Shown: one piece after another, positions 1 to 11,050 of the stretch | Layout: each line of letters opens with the position of its first letter | Position numbering within the stretch: the stretch's first letter is position 1 | NCBI GenBank assembly: GCA_016490735.1 | Contig: JAEMWC010000116.1 | Span: 472,501 to 536,500, forward strand | Length of the DNA stretch: 64,000 nt | Reading direction: 5' to 3' | Source: Pachyseris speciosa | Lineage: Eukaryota; Cnidaria; Anthozoa; Scleractinia; Pachyseridae | Position numbers and translations under genes: made by a program | Notes under the pieces: generated by a model | Databases searched by the model: none | What the model was told of the DNA's origin: nothing | The model's input: the letters and a program-made list of their open reading frames with translations, nothing else

Positions 1-304
1 TGCCACAGCCCTATGGTTTTAGGGCTAGGGTCCACTGTTAGTGTTGTTTTTTCTCTTGTTCACCGGAAGGGTGGTCTCCGATCAGGTGAGACCTTGTAAG
101 AGTTGCAAGGTGACCCATACCCTCACATGCAATCTCGGAAAAAGAATTCCAAGTTCTTTCAACAGGAGTCGCACCATGTCCTTCTGATTACTAATTTGGA
201 TGCTCCGCCACTAACCTACAGGAGATTTGTGGGAGTTTAGGTCATTTATTAACCAGGTCCATATGACAAATGTCCTGCATACTGCTAGGATGAGAAAGTC
301 AATA

Positions 305-716
305 CAGTTGAACCTCGATAATCCAGACCTCGATTATCCGGACTTCTCCATTATCCGGACCATTTCTTCTGCAGGTCCCATGATTTTCATGAATATTAAT
401 AAGGTATGATGAAGATCCGTAAAACGCTATTCCTTTGAATTCATTTTAATTTAGACACTGAATTTAAGTGCATTTGAAACGGCTTAGTTTTCCTTTTAAA
501 CTGACGGAATTTCTAAACACTGGCACGCGTTGTAAGTACAGTGCATTCAATTGAGATCTGATTGGCTGAGACTTGTTTTGTTGCAAAGTGAAACTTTGGT
601 TTCCTAATTAATTCATGTTTATGTCATTAACATTCATATTTTCGATTATCTGGACTCTCGATTATCCGGACTATTCACTCCAGTCCCACTGAGTGTGGAT
701 AATCGAGGTGTGACTG
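305..716. mobile_element. Tigger/pogo-like non-autonomous DNA transposon
   Basis: The left end reads CAGTTGAACCTCGATAATCC and the right end is its imperfect inverted copy (…GGATAATCGAGGTGTGACTG). Extra internal copies of TCGATTATCCGGACT occur near both ends (330-362 and 643-672). CAGT-type ends with CCTCGATTATCCGGAC are typical of Tigger/pogo elements of the Tc1/mariner group. The left flank is TA; the right flank is not a clean TA, so the copy is old or the edge is off by a few bases. There is no transposase. It lies in the GTF2A1 intron downstream of exon 4. Confidence 0.75.
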
Positions 717-746
717 CATTACTATTAATGATAGCAACGTTCTCAC

Positions 747-3700
747 CATTTGCCCCAGTGCGTGAGCATGTGCTGATGGGTACATTATGGCTGTCTGTCC
801 ACTAGCAGCTTGTTGTGGTGTCACAGCTTCTGGAACCCTTACAGCTGGAGCAATATTGACTGGAGAAACAAAAAAAAGAAAAAATGTTTTAGATACATTA
901 CTCCTACATGTACTTCTTGTACTTCTACCACAACTGAGTATTATGGAAAGTTAGTTCTAAAGTTCTACATTGTATTGATCCAGTGATGTACAAACAAAAT
1001 GACCTTATACCACACAAGCTGAATAACTAGCGGACCAAAACACTACCTTATGTGTGATAATAATTTATAACGACAAGCAGTTGGGAATTTTAAAATCTCG
1101 CGTGTTGGATGCTCGGAGGTGAATAGTACTTTGCTAATCATCTCCAAGTTAACCAATCAGAGTGCGCAAAAAGCACTATCTACTTGACTGTGTGGTATTT
1201 ACTAATTATTGGGTGTGAAAATGGCATGCTTTGTTAGAGTGAACATTTGAAGTGTGATTGGTTATTTGCGTGATGGCTTTGGCACTCAATTAAGTTGTTT
1301 GAATGAGACTTTGCCTACCATTGTCTACTATAAAATCGTTTTAGAGTTCAAGCAAATTTCACTCTTTGGAATTTAATTTGTTAGCAGAAAAATGGTTCTA
1401 GTGAGCAGTTATGTAGACATGAAGATCCACGCAAGGTTACCCCGGTAATTCAGTGAAGAAGATATACAAGTTGATAATCAATACCTTATTTCAAGTTGTT
1501 GTTTCTTTGAAAATTCACTCAACTTCTTGAAGTACTCAACTTCTTGAAGCAACTAATGTATCCCAGTTTTGGCCATAAAAAATGGCATTCCCAAGAAAAG
1601 GGTGGTTAAGAATGACATGAACCTGGAACAAGTTAACTTTTGTACGAACCTCGATGTGAGTCTCTCTGGACAAGCTGTGGCTGCGGAGGAATATGTGGGT
1701 ACACATACTGCTGACGAGTAGCCTGCTGTCCTTCTGCTGGCATCCCATCAATAGCACGAGATTGAAGAAGCTTACTTTCCCAGATCTGTTCAGTATTAAG
1801 CAATCAGAAAAAGAAATTAATAAACAGCTTAAGATTAACTTATTATAGATTAATTCTGATCATTATCATTATCATTATCATTATCATCATAGCCACTATC
1901 ACCATTCTATATCATTACTAAAGTCAGATTTCAACTACAAGGTTCAAGAGCAACATAAATACCAGTGACATATAGAAATCATTCCATTACACAAAAATAC
2001 TGCACAACTCTAAAAAGTACAAACAGTCCAAAGACGCTACAGACCAACTCTAAACAAGTCAATGATACTTTTGCTTACTTACTGCTCTTTCATCTGGCAA
2101 GGTTTATAGAGAATGAAATGATTATTTATACATGTAAGTGATTTCCATAATTCTAATGGCAAATGGCTGAAATGGCTTGAAACTAACATCATACACGAGA
2201 CAGTTACAGTGTACAGTGCAGGGCTTAGATATATGGGTTAAGTTCTCCTTCTGTCCAAAGAATTTTGGCTCCAATATTACAGCTGTTTTAAGCTCTGTTC
2301 AATGTTAAATTCAAGCAATTTTGGAACAAAAAATTTCCCAAGTTACTGAGCCTCTATCCTCACCCCCACCCCCACCCCCTAATAGCAAACACCTGAGGTG
2401 GTTCTTTGAATAATTAGGGAGTTTAACCCATTGACTACCGCAGGTTTTTACATTTTCGGAGTGATTTTCCACCTATAAACGATGAATAGCAATTCGTGAC
2501 TCTTTATTTGAACTAACAGGGAAAAGTGGTGCTGTCCTAAGGCACTGGAGGCTCAAGGTTTCTGAAAACGTCATTTTGACGTAGCTATTTTTTATCCATG
2601 AAGCGACAACAATGGCCCAAGTTCGGTTTGCTTGCGATTTCTGCTAAATTTACAGCCATTTTTCATCTTTAGCGGCTGCCTGATGAGCATCATTAAGCGT
2701 GACGGTAGCTAAGAGTCCACTTTCTCAAAGAATCGAGCAAGGTGATGTACTTTGTTGTTGAATTTGGCTTGTTTCTCGACGAACTGGGAATTTGGCCGGT
2801 CGAACACTTAGTACCTTTGGGACTCGACTATTGATGAATTTCTCGACCTACCGCCACATATTTTGGAATTTCTGTGTACTGAAGATGACCACGAGCAGGA
2901 AATTTTGGCGGTAGGTCGGAGTGGCTGTAGACTTAGTTTATATGTGAAAGAATTGGGGGAAGGAACGGGCGCTGTCAAAAATTCTCGTTAGTTCCCAGCA
3001 TGCAATGCGCTCAAGATGTTGAAAATGTCGGGAAGGCCCGAATGCACTGGAACAAAAGGCTGTATCTATGCTCAGGAGAAGAATATGAACAAAAAAAGTC
3101 ATTTCTAAGCTAGACAAAGGACTGAATTTCGTTATGATGGTTGAATTTTGGTTTTTCAACGATGATTTCCCTAAAAAACATGAAGGCAAAAAGGGGCATT
3201 TTTGTTGTTTCTCTTTGACGTTAAAAACGGCCAGTTTCGTTCTTGTCCAAACTCAAAAGGCCATATTTGGTAAAAATCGCTACGTTTCTTGCATTTATTG
3301 GATATCCAAATTTAAAGGGCATTCCATTTCGTGCTCACAACTAACAGTTAAGGCAATATTCGTGCGATTGAGAGAGTTGCAATGTTTTGAAGCATGGGAG
3401 TTTTTTACGGCCGGTTTTGGCCAGCACGGGTGCCAATGGGTTAAGCAAAGCCATTTTTGACCGACGTACATCAATCGGAAGTGAGGCATTTTCTCTTCTT
3501 ACTCATCTTGGTGCTACCAGATTTGTCGTACTAAATGTCTTTACTCGAATAGAGACGATTTATTTGAAAATTTGTGCACAACCACAGCCCAAATATGAGA
3601 AATTCCCACTTCCGGTTGACGTACGTCGTTCAAAAACGGTTTTGCTTAAACTCCCTAATTTCATTGGTTCGCCCCAGTGTATCTTCAGTGCATTTCGACT

Positions 3701-4452
3701 CGGTCTTTCATCTTGTCGGTTTCACAACACAAGCCAATCCAAGGTTTTACTAACGAGAATCAGCACATATTTTGTAGCAGAACAAACTTCAATGCTGCCT
3801 TCCTCTCTGTACAAGATACTACATAAGTTCCCCTTTTCCTTTCGGTTTTTACAATGTTTTCCCACAACGCATTTCCGCTTTGACGCAGACATGTGATTAC
3901 TGATGAGCTTTGCAACTATCACCCTTTCAGAAAGACTCGATTAAACAAAGAAATTCATCAGCTTTTGATGAAAGAAAGTTGGCTTAACAAAAAGCATACT
4001 CCGGCAATTTTTAAACAACCCATTTTCAAAGTTCTCTATCTGAGACCGGCAAAGGACCAGTTTTAGAGGGAAGCTGCACTTTTCAATATTTCAATGAATT
4101 CTGCAGGTTTTTCGCACTTTCCTGGCACAGCTGAGGCCACGCTTTGGCCCTTCCACGGCTGCCATCTTACATATTCTTGGCCTGAACGCTAAATCAAGAA
4201 ATATAAGAGACAGATTCTCCTCCCCTTAGTATTAACACCCTAGCCTTACAGTACCTGCTTCAGTTCTTGAAGAACTTGCTCATCTACGCCTTCGTTCAAG
4301 AAACTTTCTCGGACGTTCTTGATCACGTCTTCGATTACCCCACGGTACAATTTTGGCTAGAAGAAAAAGGCATATGCATTGACTCCCCACATTTGTTCGC
4401 CAAGTAAGTGGGAAAATTTCGATAGTAAACTTACCACCACATTTGTTGCCAT
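747..4452 (-). CDS. GTF2A1: TFIIA large subunit (alpha/beta), N-terminal four exons
   Basis: TFIIA binds TBP on core promoters and stabilises the TBP-DNA complex in the nucleus. The large precursor is normally cleaved into alpha and beta chains. Four coding exons join in phase: 4435-4452, 4255-4356, 1650-1785 and 747-859, giving 123 residues with GT-AG introns. The first exon encodes only MATNVV. Exon 2 then reads PKLYRGVIEDVIKNVRES and continues to ELKQ; exon 3 starts IWESKLLQSRAIDG. These are the conserved N-terminal helical-bundle motifs of TFIIA alpha. The later part is rich in Q, A and P (for example YPHIPPQPQLVQ), like the variable spacer of the family. The start is the ATG at 4452-4450, just before the family's usual PKLYR. 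The acidic region and the C-terminal beta domain are not here; the donor at 746 shows the gene continues left of base 1. I saw no further exon in 1-740. Confidence 0.93.
1858..1891. repeat. ATTATC microsatellite
   Basis: About five tandem copies of a cattat/tatcat hexamer, in the GTF2A1 intron just upstream of exon 3 on the minus strand. Confidence 0.9.
2427..3440. mobile_element. piggyBac-type non-autonomous element, copy A
   Basis: This 1014-bp element is flanked by TTAA on both sides (2423-2426 and 3441-3444). It starts CCCATTG and ends CAATGGG, the hallmark of piggyBac insertions (TTAA target, CCC…GGG ends). A nearly identical copy lies at 55054-56070. By eye the two differ by about 23 substitutions and two short indels. 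A short open stretch at about 2835-2990 (SSTIDEFL-like, then [14 protein letters not shown]) might be a relic of an ORF, but no transposase catalytic region is recognisable. Longer ORFs at 3134-3896 run through the element's right end and are not supported as genes. It lies in the intron between GTF2A1 exons 2 and 3. Confidence 0.87.
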
Positions 4453-5331
4453 TTTTAAGCGCTGAAGTGTTGATCCTTAACTTTCCCTAGCGCTGGGCTT
4501 TCGGAAAAGCCACCTTCTTGTTCGAGGCGAGGGACTTATATACTAACAACAAAGCGGCCAATAGGGGGGTTCTTATATTGCTTCTGATACAGCCCTGTAG
4601 GGATTTACTAACGTTTGCAAAGTATCTTGGGAGTTTACTGATACGTGCAAAGAGCCTGGGAACAAATAAACTCCGTGTGGGAGTGCGCGCGCGTACAGAG
4701 TTTATAATAATTTAGTACCCCTCATTTTATCTTGGTACAGCGTCTATTTTTGGGCATTATTAGGTTTTTCCCTCAGATCACTTGCGCGGACGGACAAAGA
4801 AAGGAACGAGGAGGGAGGAAAAAACAATATATCTGTCGACGGTACAAGATTCAGACCACCTCGGAACTGTCAGTGGCGGAAAACTGATCGAAAGATCGAA
4901 AGATCCAAAGACTCTCCGAAGTCTCTTTGTTCGTCCTTCCCCCAATATCCTGTCGGTTTCCGAACGACAGGGCCAACAGTAAAAAGGCTTAACTGTAGAA
5001 TACCCGGCCACTCCAAAAAACGTAAAGCTTGTAGGATGTGGCTGGAGTGACGAGGAAGTAAGGGCACTAAGGCCACATGGTAACGGGCCGTTACCCATTA
5101 AGTCTACCAAAGCAAAGATTGAGCCCAAGTATTCAGCAGCCATGGACAGCTGTTTCGGCCTTGTTAATAGCATAGCTAATGAGCATAGCTAATGCTCAGG
5201 CTCAAGTACCCACATATCATGATCAATAAAACAAGCTTACCAGATCACATTAATATGTGAGGTATCCTTGTCATTCCAGCCAAGAGGACAAAGGAAGTCT
5301 TTGCATATACATGGGTTATTAGCCAGGCGTG
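4453..5331. other. Upstream intergenic region of GTF2A1
   Basis: This should hold the GTF2A1 promoter and 5' UTR on the minus strand. I see no clear TATA box at a fixed distance. ORFs here overlap in several frames and have no recognisable protein motif. No repeat was identified. Confidence 0.4.
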
Positions 5332-5374
5332 AGGTCAAGATGGCGGGATATTGACCAAGTTCTTTTTTTGAATG

Positions 5375-5407
<33 letters not shown>

Positions 5408-5450
5408 CACATAAAAACAAGAACGAGGCCAATATCCCGCCATCTTGGCC
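5332..5450. repeat. Palindromic MITE-like repeat
   Basis: The arms GGTCAAGATGGCGGGATATT and its inverted partner (AATATCCCGCCATCTTGGCC) enclose an inner perfect hairpin at about 5374-5408 (GTTTATGGACC … GGTCCATAAAC). The next 120 bases carry related GGTCAAGATGG / CCATCTTGACC words at about 5541-5564. It has no coding content and is likely a foldback element. Confidence 0.75.
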
Positions 5451-6010
5451 GAACAAGCTTGGTCAATAAAGGATTTATATATGACTCAAAGGACGCTAGT
5501 AAAAGACAGTAAAACGCGGGACGAACGGTTTATCCCGAGCGGTCAAGATGGCTCCATCTTGACCTCGCGGGTAGCCAATCACAGCAGGGGAATTGATTCA
5601 ACTTGACCGCTGAAAGAGCCTGTCATACAATAATTAATGTTAGCTAACGCATTATAATCGAGAGTTTAATGAGTCGTGGCGGGAGAGTTTATTTCATTCG
5701 TATTCCCACTGTTAACTGGTTATGAAAATCGCCGTTCTCCGCAGGGAATGAAAATATTCTTCCAACTTACCAATAAAACCACAGTTTCAAGGCTGCAATA
5801 ATACTTCATCACGCTTAAATAAGGGCTGACAACAGATTAAAAATCTTTCAAAAATGCTGTCAAACAAAGCAGTAGCGTAAGTACTGGAAGCGTTTGCATT
5901 CAGCCCGGTTAAAATCACAACACCTGCCTTCAGGTTGCAGTTAAATACATATCACTTAGGTCTGTTATCCAAACCTATTATCGAGATAGCGTCGAAAATT
6001 AGCATTAAGT

Positions 6011-6107
6011 AATGGTAATAGGACTGAGTGGAGTCCAATTCGGTCTGTAATCATACCAGTGAAAACAAAATCGGACGACCGCACAGCGGGAGTCCGATTT
6101 GTTTATC

Positions 6108-6138
<31 letters not shown>

Positions 6139-6158
6139 ACGAAGTCTTATTACCAATT
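6011..6158. repeat. Palindromic MITE-like repeat
   Basis: The left arm (AATGGTAATAGGACT, then GTCCAATTCGGTCTGTAATC) is matched by an inverted right arm (GATTACAGACCGAATTGGAC … AGTCTTATTACCAATT). An inner inverted pair (ACAAAATCGGAC / GTCCGATTTGT) closes the loop. The whole unit folds into one long hairpin. Confidence 0.8.
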
Positions 6159-6360
6159 AATCATAAAAATTACAATTTCCGAGAAAAAAGAAGAGCCAAG
6201 TTATAAAAGGAAGGGAAATTTTGCATTAAAAGACTGACAAAGAAAGCGTAAATTGTTTAATGTCGCTCTGAAATTGACTACAATCAAAATGTATGGTTAT
6301 TGAAACCAAGGCTGTGATTGGTTGGTTTAAAATACTACTTTGAATGTGATTGGCTTAATG

Positions 6361-6405
6361 AACTGTCCGATAACAAACTGTCCAATAACAAACTGTCTGA
6401 TAACA
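6361..6405. repeat. 15-bp tandem repeat, three copies
   Basis: AACTGTCCGATAACA is repeated at 6361, 6376 and 6391 with one or two changes per copy. Confidence 0.85.
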
Positions 6406-7610
6406 ACTTGGCAAATGAATTAGTGGAAAATGGGAGTTTTTAAAACAATCACAATCGAGGAAATTGTAATTTTTAAGATTAAGATAACTATCTTTAGGAC
6501 GAAGACAAGGCAATTTTTATTTGCGCATAACAAGAACATTATGCCGGAAAAAAATGAAATTTCATTCATCTGGCTTTACGCACGAAATGTAAAATGTGAG
6601 CGAAAATTTGTGGAATATTTTGGGAAAGTGACTAATGGCAAACAGACAGTGTATTCGTAAGGAAACCTTGGCATTTTTTATCTTGTAAACTGGAAACCAC
6701 AAGTGGCAGTTTGACCCGAGAAATGGAAAGAAATATTTAGTTGTTTGGCGTATTACGCAGTTCTTTGTATGTCAGTGTCAACTCCCTTCGTTCTCACATT
6801 TGACTTCTTAGTCAGTTTATACTCTTTTAAGCCCGTTTCTGTCTTGACTGCAGTTACTAAGATTTATAGCCCAAACTGTTGCAAAAATAGCTTTCTCAGT
6901 TCAACGCCAGGACTATATTGACTGAGATTAGTGCTCGGTCACGATGGCTCGGTTCATCCCCTTGTCGTAGTTGTTAGATTTCCTGGTACGATATACTCTT
7001 CAGCGATAGGCAGGTTATGATAACATCCGCTATTAGCTGAACAATTATTCTCCAACTGGAAAGAATCCGGGTGACAAATAGATAACAAATTAGGAAGAAA
7101 TCCCAAAGATATTCACTTTTCCTACAGAAGAAGTCTTCATTACACGACCAAAACGTGCATTCTCAAAGACAGCTCAGTTTAAGGGTTCTTCAGTGAATTG
7201 GAAGATAGTTGTTATTTTTTTGCTTCGTTCATTTATATATACCTACTAGGAACACTTAAGAAAGAAACAAATTCTTCACAATTTTAGTTGGCTTTAAAGT
7301 CTTGTCCGTCTCTGAACGTATTTTAATTAACACAAAGGTTAGATCTTATTTTCACTATAACAGATACTCCATCCAGAGCTCCATCTGTAGACAGCAGTTC
7401 CGCAAAACTTTAAACCAGCTCCTTGATCGACCAAAACCCCACTCCCCAACCCCTCCGGGGCAACACAAAGTGTGTTTAATTTTTTTTAAATAAACTCTTC
7501 CGATTGGCAGTGTTTTTCGCATAAATGCTCTATGTCTGGTACCACACAGAAAACACACAGGGTAATGGGCAAAATTCTGGTGGCAGGGAAACGCTTAAAT
7601 CTAGGGATAA
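6406..7610. other. Intergenic, nothing recognised
   Basis: Only short, motif-free ORFs are seen (for example 6430-6660). No RNA gene or element edge was found. The right part may contain the outer end of the retroelement that follows, but no terminal repeat was located. Confidence 0.3.
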
Positions 7611-7865
7611 GGGGACCAGGAGAGAAGCCCTCCTGGGGGGGGGGACAAGATCGAGTGGTACCGGGGGTAGCCACCCTGGACAGGAGTCCTGATCAGTCTC
7701 CGGGGGTGAGGCCCATATCCCCCAGTACAGGAACTAAGGGGAACCAGGAGGGGTGGCCCTCCTGGGTGGAGTACAGATCAGGTGGGACCGGGGTCCACAC
7801 CCTGGAGTGGATATTTTTCCGGACCTGTCTCCAAGGGCTAAGCCTTACTGTGGGGTAAAGTGCAG
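7611..7865. repeat. Degenerate 127-bp tandem duplication in the retroelement 3' region
   Basis: GGGGACCAGGAG at 7611 recurs as GGGGAACCAGGAG at 7738, and the following words also recur (CCCTCCTGGG; GGTGGGACCGGGGT versus GTGGTACCGGGGGT; CACCCTGGA). The copies have diverged. They sit just beyond the recombinase stop codon on its 3' side, where YR elements carry their terminal repeats. Confidence 0.6.
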
Positions 7866-8050
7866 CCAGGGGTTGCACTTCCCTGCCACGGATTGTGGAG
7901 CATGGGGAGACAGGGGACACAATCCCCCCACAGTAGAAGGCAAATAAAGTCGGGCTCCTGAAAGAAGAGGGAGCCATACCTTCTGCTCCTATGAGACTTC
8001 GCAAGTGATCCGACGAAAGTTAAAGACGGCACTAGCTGTCCTGAAGTTAG

Positions 8051-9106
8051 TTATGGACTAGTATTAGCTAAGAGTCTAGGTACTTCTAAGATGGTACATT
8101 TAGGGGTCCTTATATAGCGTTCATAACAGTCTGAGCTCCAGCGGCCTAGAACTTTAATAAGCCAGGGTGGAAGGCCAGCTTTGGCTGCTGTGGTGGCGGC
8201 TCCAATACGGAAACTGTGGGAGAAGAAATTGTTGGCAGGGAGACCACAGTGTTGAAGAATTGACCTAAGCTCTGTTGTGAGATTGTTCCGTGTAAGCCAT
8301 TGTCTGGGTTGGACGAAGGCGAACAGAGGGTGGCTTGATGGTGGCTGGACTTGAAGGAGATAGTCTTTCATGGCCATCACCGAACAGATAGGTGACGAGG
8401 ACTTTGCAATGGTGATGGTGTGGCCCTGTCTGAAGGGGTCAGTTTTGGATTGTTTGATGTGGACTAGCATGTGGCTGGGTGAGTGGGAGTTGGGTACCAG
8501 TGTGATGTCCTTGGAAGTGAGGTGAACAGAGGGGTCAAAGGGGCCATTGCAAGTGAATTCACTGGATCTTAAAAACCCAAAAAAGGCAAGGGTGAAGGCC
8601 GCCCAAAGCATAACATGGTCCAGGTTGTAGGAAAGTTCAGGCTTAAGGTAGGAGTGAATGGAATGGAGAACTGTAAGGGTAATGGGAAAACGGTCAAGCC
8701 GCTTGGTAGGAGTGAGGCGCTTAATGCCTGTCAGGACCTTTTGTAACCTATGCATGTCATTGAACTTAAGAGGAAAGTTAAGCTCCCGATGAAGGTCCTG
8801 CACTGCCACCAAGTACAGCTTGACTGTTTCATAGGATACTGTGTTGGCTAAATGAGATGCAAAATACATCAGGGTTATCTCTGAGGCTGGTAGGAGGGGG
8901 TTTGAGGGGCCTACTAAACCATGCATGAGTGTAAAGGTGAGGAAGCGCTTGACGCCAACTTGATAGGTGCGTCGAGTGGAAGGGGCAAGGGAAGCATGAA
9001 GGTATCGCTGTACAGAACCTCTCAGATGTCCATCGCTGATGGAGGGATGGTAGAGGCTGTGGGAGCCAGGGTACAGAAGCGGTCCATCTGAAAACGGGAA
9101 AGGGAA
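8051..9106 (-). CDS. Tyrosine recombinase of the YR retroelement
   Basis: This is the predicted integrase of the element, which joins circular cDNA to the genome by strand exchange through a covalent phosphotyrosine. From the ATG at 8926 it reads 291 residues. The frame stays open upstream to 9106, adding the usual helical N-terminal region (…RRTYQVGVKRFLTF…), so the functional ORF may overlap the RT frame. Visible catalytic residues, numbered from that ATG, are Arg120 in GFLRSSEF, Lys161 in KQSKTD, H237-S-F-R240 in SHSFRIGAA, Trp263 in LGRWSS, and the probable nucleophile Tyr271 in CYERYIR. This R-K-HxxR-W-Y set matches YR retrotransposon recombinases. The core domain itself is uninterrupted, although the upstream RNase H is broken. 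Confidence 0.88.
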   Translation of the reverse strand, partial: FPFPFSDGPLLYPGSHSLYHPSISDGHLRGSVQRYLHASLAPSTRRTYQVGVKRFLTFTLMHGLVGPSNPLLPASEITLMYFASHLANTVSYETVKLYLVAVQDLHRELNFPLKFNDMHRLQKVLTGIKRLTPTKRLDRFPITLTVLHSIHSYLKPELSYNLDHVMLWAAFTLAFFGFLRSSEFTCNGPFDPSVHLTSKDITLVPNSHSPSHMLVHIKQSKTDPFRQGHTITIAKSSSPICSVMAMKDYLLQVQPPSSHPLFAFVQPRQWLTRNNLTTELRSILQHCGLPANNFFSHSFRIGAATTAAKAGLPPWLIKVLGRWSSDCYERYIRTPKCTILEVPRLLANTSP

Positions 9107-9205
9107 TCAGCGATGGAATTGTCTAAGCCTGGGATGTGAGTAGCTGTGAAATCAATGTGAAGTTATCTTGGAACGTTTGAAGTGTGATTGCTTGAATAAG
9201 GTCCA

Positions 9206-11050
9206 TTACCCGGGGGACTTGGAGTGTTTAGAGTTTATGCTAGCCACCACGGACTTGTTGTCACACCACATGCGGATTCTTTTGCCGGACCAGCGGGGAC
9301 CCCATAAAATACAGGCCAAGTATATGGGAAATAGCTCCTGCCATTCAATACTAATACCCCTTTTTTGGCTGAGGGTGTGGTGGGGGAGCCAGTGGCCCTG
9401 GAACCACTCCCCTGCTAAGAAACCCCCATACCCAAGGGAACCAGAAGCATCAGTGTATAGTTGAAGCTCCGGCGGAGAGTTGGCCTGGGTATCTAAAAAG
9501 AGAGACACCCCATTCCAATTCTGGAGAAAATGTTGCCACACAGAAATGTCCTTACGAAAACCGGAATTCAGGCGAATGTGCCAATGGGGGAACTTGATAC
9601 CCTTTGTAAGGTGGATAATGCATTGCAAGAAGGGGCGGCCAGGGGCAATAACCTTGCAAGCAAATTGAAGGGTGCCAATCAGAGACTGTAGCTCCTGTAA
9701 GGTAGCAGATTTCCTAGTAGTCCACTGACCAAGGGCTTCCTGAATGCAGGTGAGTTTATCCACCGGGAGACGGGCTTCCATTTTATTGGAATCTAGTAGG
9801 ATACCCATAAATTCAATGCATGTGCATGCAGGGAAGGTTTTCCCAGGAGCTATGGGGATATTTAGATCTGTAAAAAGGTGCAAAATTTGGCATAGAGCAG
9901 TCATGCATTTTGATCTGGGAGGGGAGGTAGCAAAAAAGAAATCATCTAGTATATGGATAACCTTGGGAATATTACCGGTAAGTTTAGTTTGAATGATCCA
10001 TTCGACTGCAGAAGAGAATTCATCAAAAAGGAAGGGGGCCGACCTGAGACCGAAGGGGAGGACCATATCAAAGAAATAGAGCCCTTCCCATTTCATACCC
10101 AGAAGTTCCCAATCGGAGGGGTGGACGGGAACATTGCAAAATGCTGATTTTATGTCTAGTTTGGACATGAAGCATCCTGGACCGAGATCCTGAAGAATGG
10201 CAATTGCGTGGTCCACCTTTATGTATTGCAAGGAATAGGATTCGGGAGGAATGTGGGCGTTGACACTGGTGGGGCGGTGTTTGGGGTAGGAGAGATGGAA
10301 AATGGTACGCCATTCCAAAGAGTGTTTCTTGGGAATGACCCCAATGGGGTATACCTGCAGGTTGGGGAAATGAGGGGTGTGAAAAGGCCCTGCTGTGTGG
10401 CCCAGGGTAACCTCTTTTAGCATGTTTTTGTCAATAATAGATGGGTTGATATTTGCACAAGGAAAGTTAGAATATTCCTTGGGGGCCCTTGGACCTGAAT
10501 AGCCAATCTTAAAGCCCTGAGAAAACCCTGTGAGAAGATGATTAACCGTTGTGTGATCTGGATGGCCCTGAAGGTAGGATGCAAATTTGTTGATGTCAAT
10601 GGGGGTGGGAGGGGTCAGTTGGGAGAGGTAATTAGGAGTGTCCTCGGGAGGAATTGCCAGAGCTTGAAGACGATTTAGGTCTGTCCTCTCTGTGGCGGGT
10701 GAGTTTAGTGTGATCTTCCCCAGAGTGAGCTGCTGAGCATCCCGGCTGGTTACACCTGTGTTGGTAAGGGCATGGGGTGCGAGCGCAGGGTCGGCCTTTG
10801 TTAAAGTTGTAGCACAGGTCGGATTGGGTAAGGGCATCCCGGGACCTACGGGGAGATAGAGGGCAGGTATCAGAAAGATGATCGGTGCTGCCGCAAGATC
10901 AGCATCCCGATTTGGGGAGGCCTGTGAAGGTATCGAGGTAGAGCTGGACGTCCCGTTCCCCCCACTTGGCAGAAAGGTTATGGGAGGCACGCCTTCGGAA
11001 TTCCACATCATAGACATACCAAGCCATCCCAGGGAACTTTCGTGCCGCAT
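9206..11050 (-). CDS. Reverse transcriptase-RNase H of the YR retroelement
   Basis: This 614-codon frame has no clear ATG at its start and overlaps the end of the gag-like ORF in another frame, so it is probably expressed by frameshift or re-initiation. RT motifs are visible: SKLDIKSAFCNVPV (about residue 297), LPFGLRSAPFLF (about 331) and the catalytic ILDDFFF (about 367), the DIRS/Ngaro variant of YxDD. RNase H follows with YTDASGSLGYGG (about 532), IEWQEL and CDNKSV. The frame then stops at a CCCCCGGGTAA run. The rest of the RNase H, including an HIPGLDNSIADSLSRF segment, continues in other frames at about 9090-9200. That means at least two frame breaks, so this copy is a pseudogene at its 3' end. 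Confidence 0.87.
   Translation of the reverse strand: MRHESSLGWLGMSMMWNSEGVPPITFLPSGGNGTSSSTSIPSQASPNRDADLAAAPIIFLIPALYLPVGPGMPLPNPTCATTLTKADPALAPHALTNTGVTSRDAQQLTLGKITLNSPATERTDLNRLQALAIPPEDTPNYLSQLTPPTPIDINKFASYLQGHPDHTTVNHLLTGFSQGFKIGYSGPRAPKEYSNFPCANINPSIIDKNMLKEVTLGHTAGPFHTPHFPNLQVYPIGVIPKKHSLEWRTIFHLSYPKHRPTSVNAHIPPESYSLQYIKVDHAIAILQDLGPGCFMSKLDIKSAFCNVPVHPSDWELLGMKWEGLYFFDMVLPFGLRSAPFLFDEFSSAVEWIIQTKLTGNIPKVIHILDDFFFATSPPRSKCMTALCQILHLFTDLNIPIAPGKTFPACTCIEFMGILLDSNKMEARLPVDKLTCIQEALGQWTTRKSATLQELQSLIGTLQFACKVIAPGRPFLQCIIHLTKGIKFPHWHIRLNSGFRKDISVWQHFLQNWNGVSLFLDTQANSPPELQLYTDASGSLGYGGFLAGEWFQGHWLPHHTLSQKRGISIEWQELFPIYLACILWGPRWSGKRIRMWCDNKSVVASINSKHSKSPG

Noticed and set aside
3134..3896. 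ORFs of 108 and 169 residues on the plus strand
   Set aside because: They start inside or cross the right end of the piggyBac-type element, and the repeat copy at 55765-56262 keeps only part of the frame. No motif is seen.
4778..5173. 131-residue minus-strand ORF upstream of GTF2A1
   Set aside because: Several overlapping frames are open here, and none has a recognisable motif or splice context.
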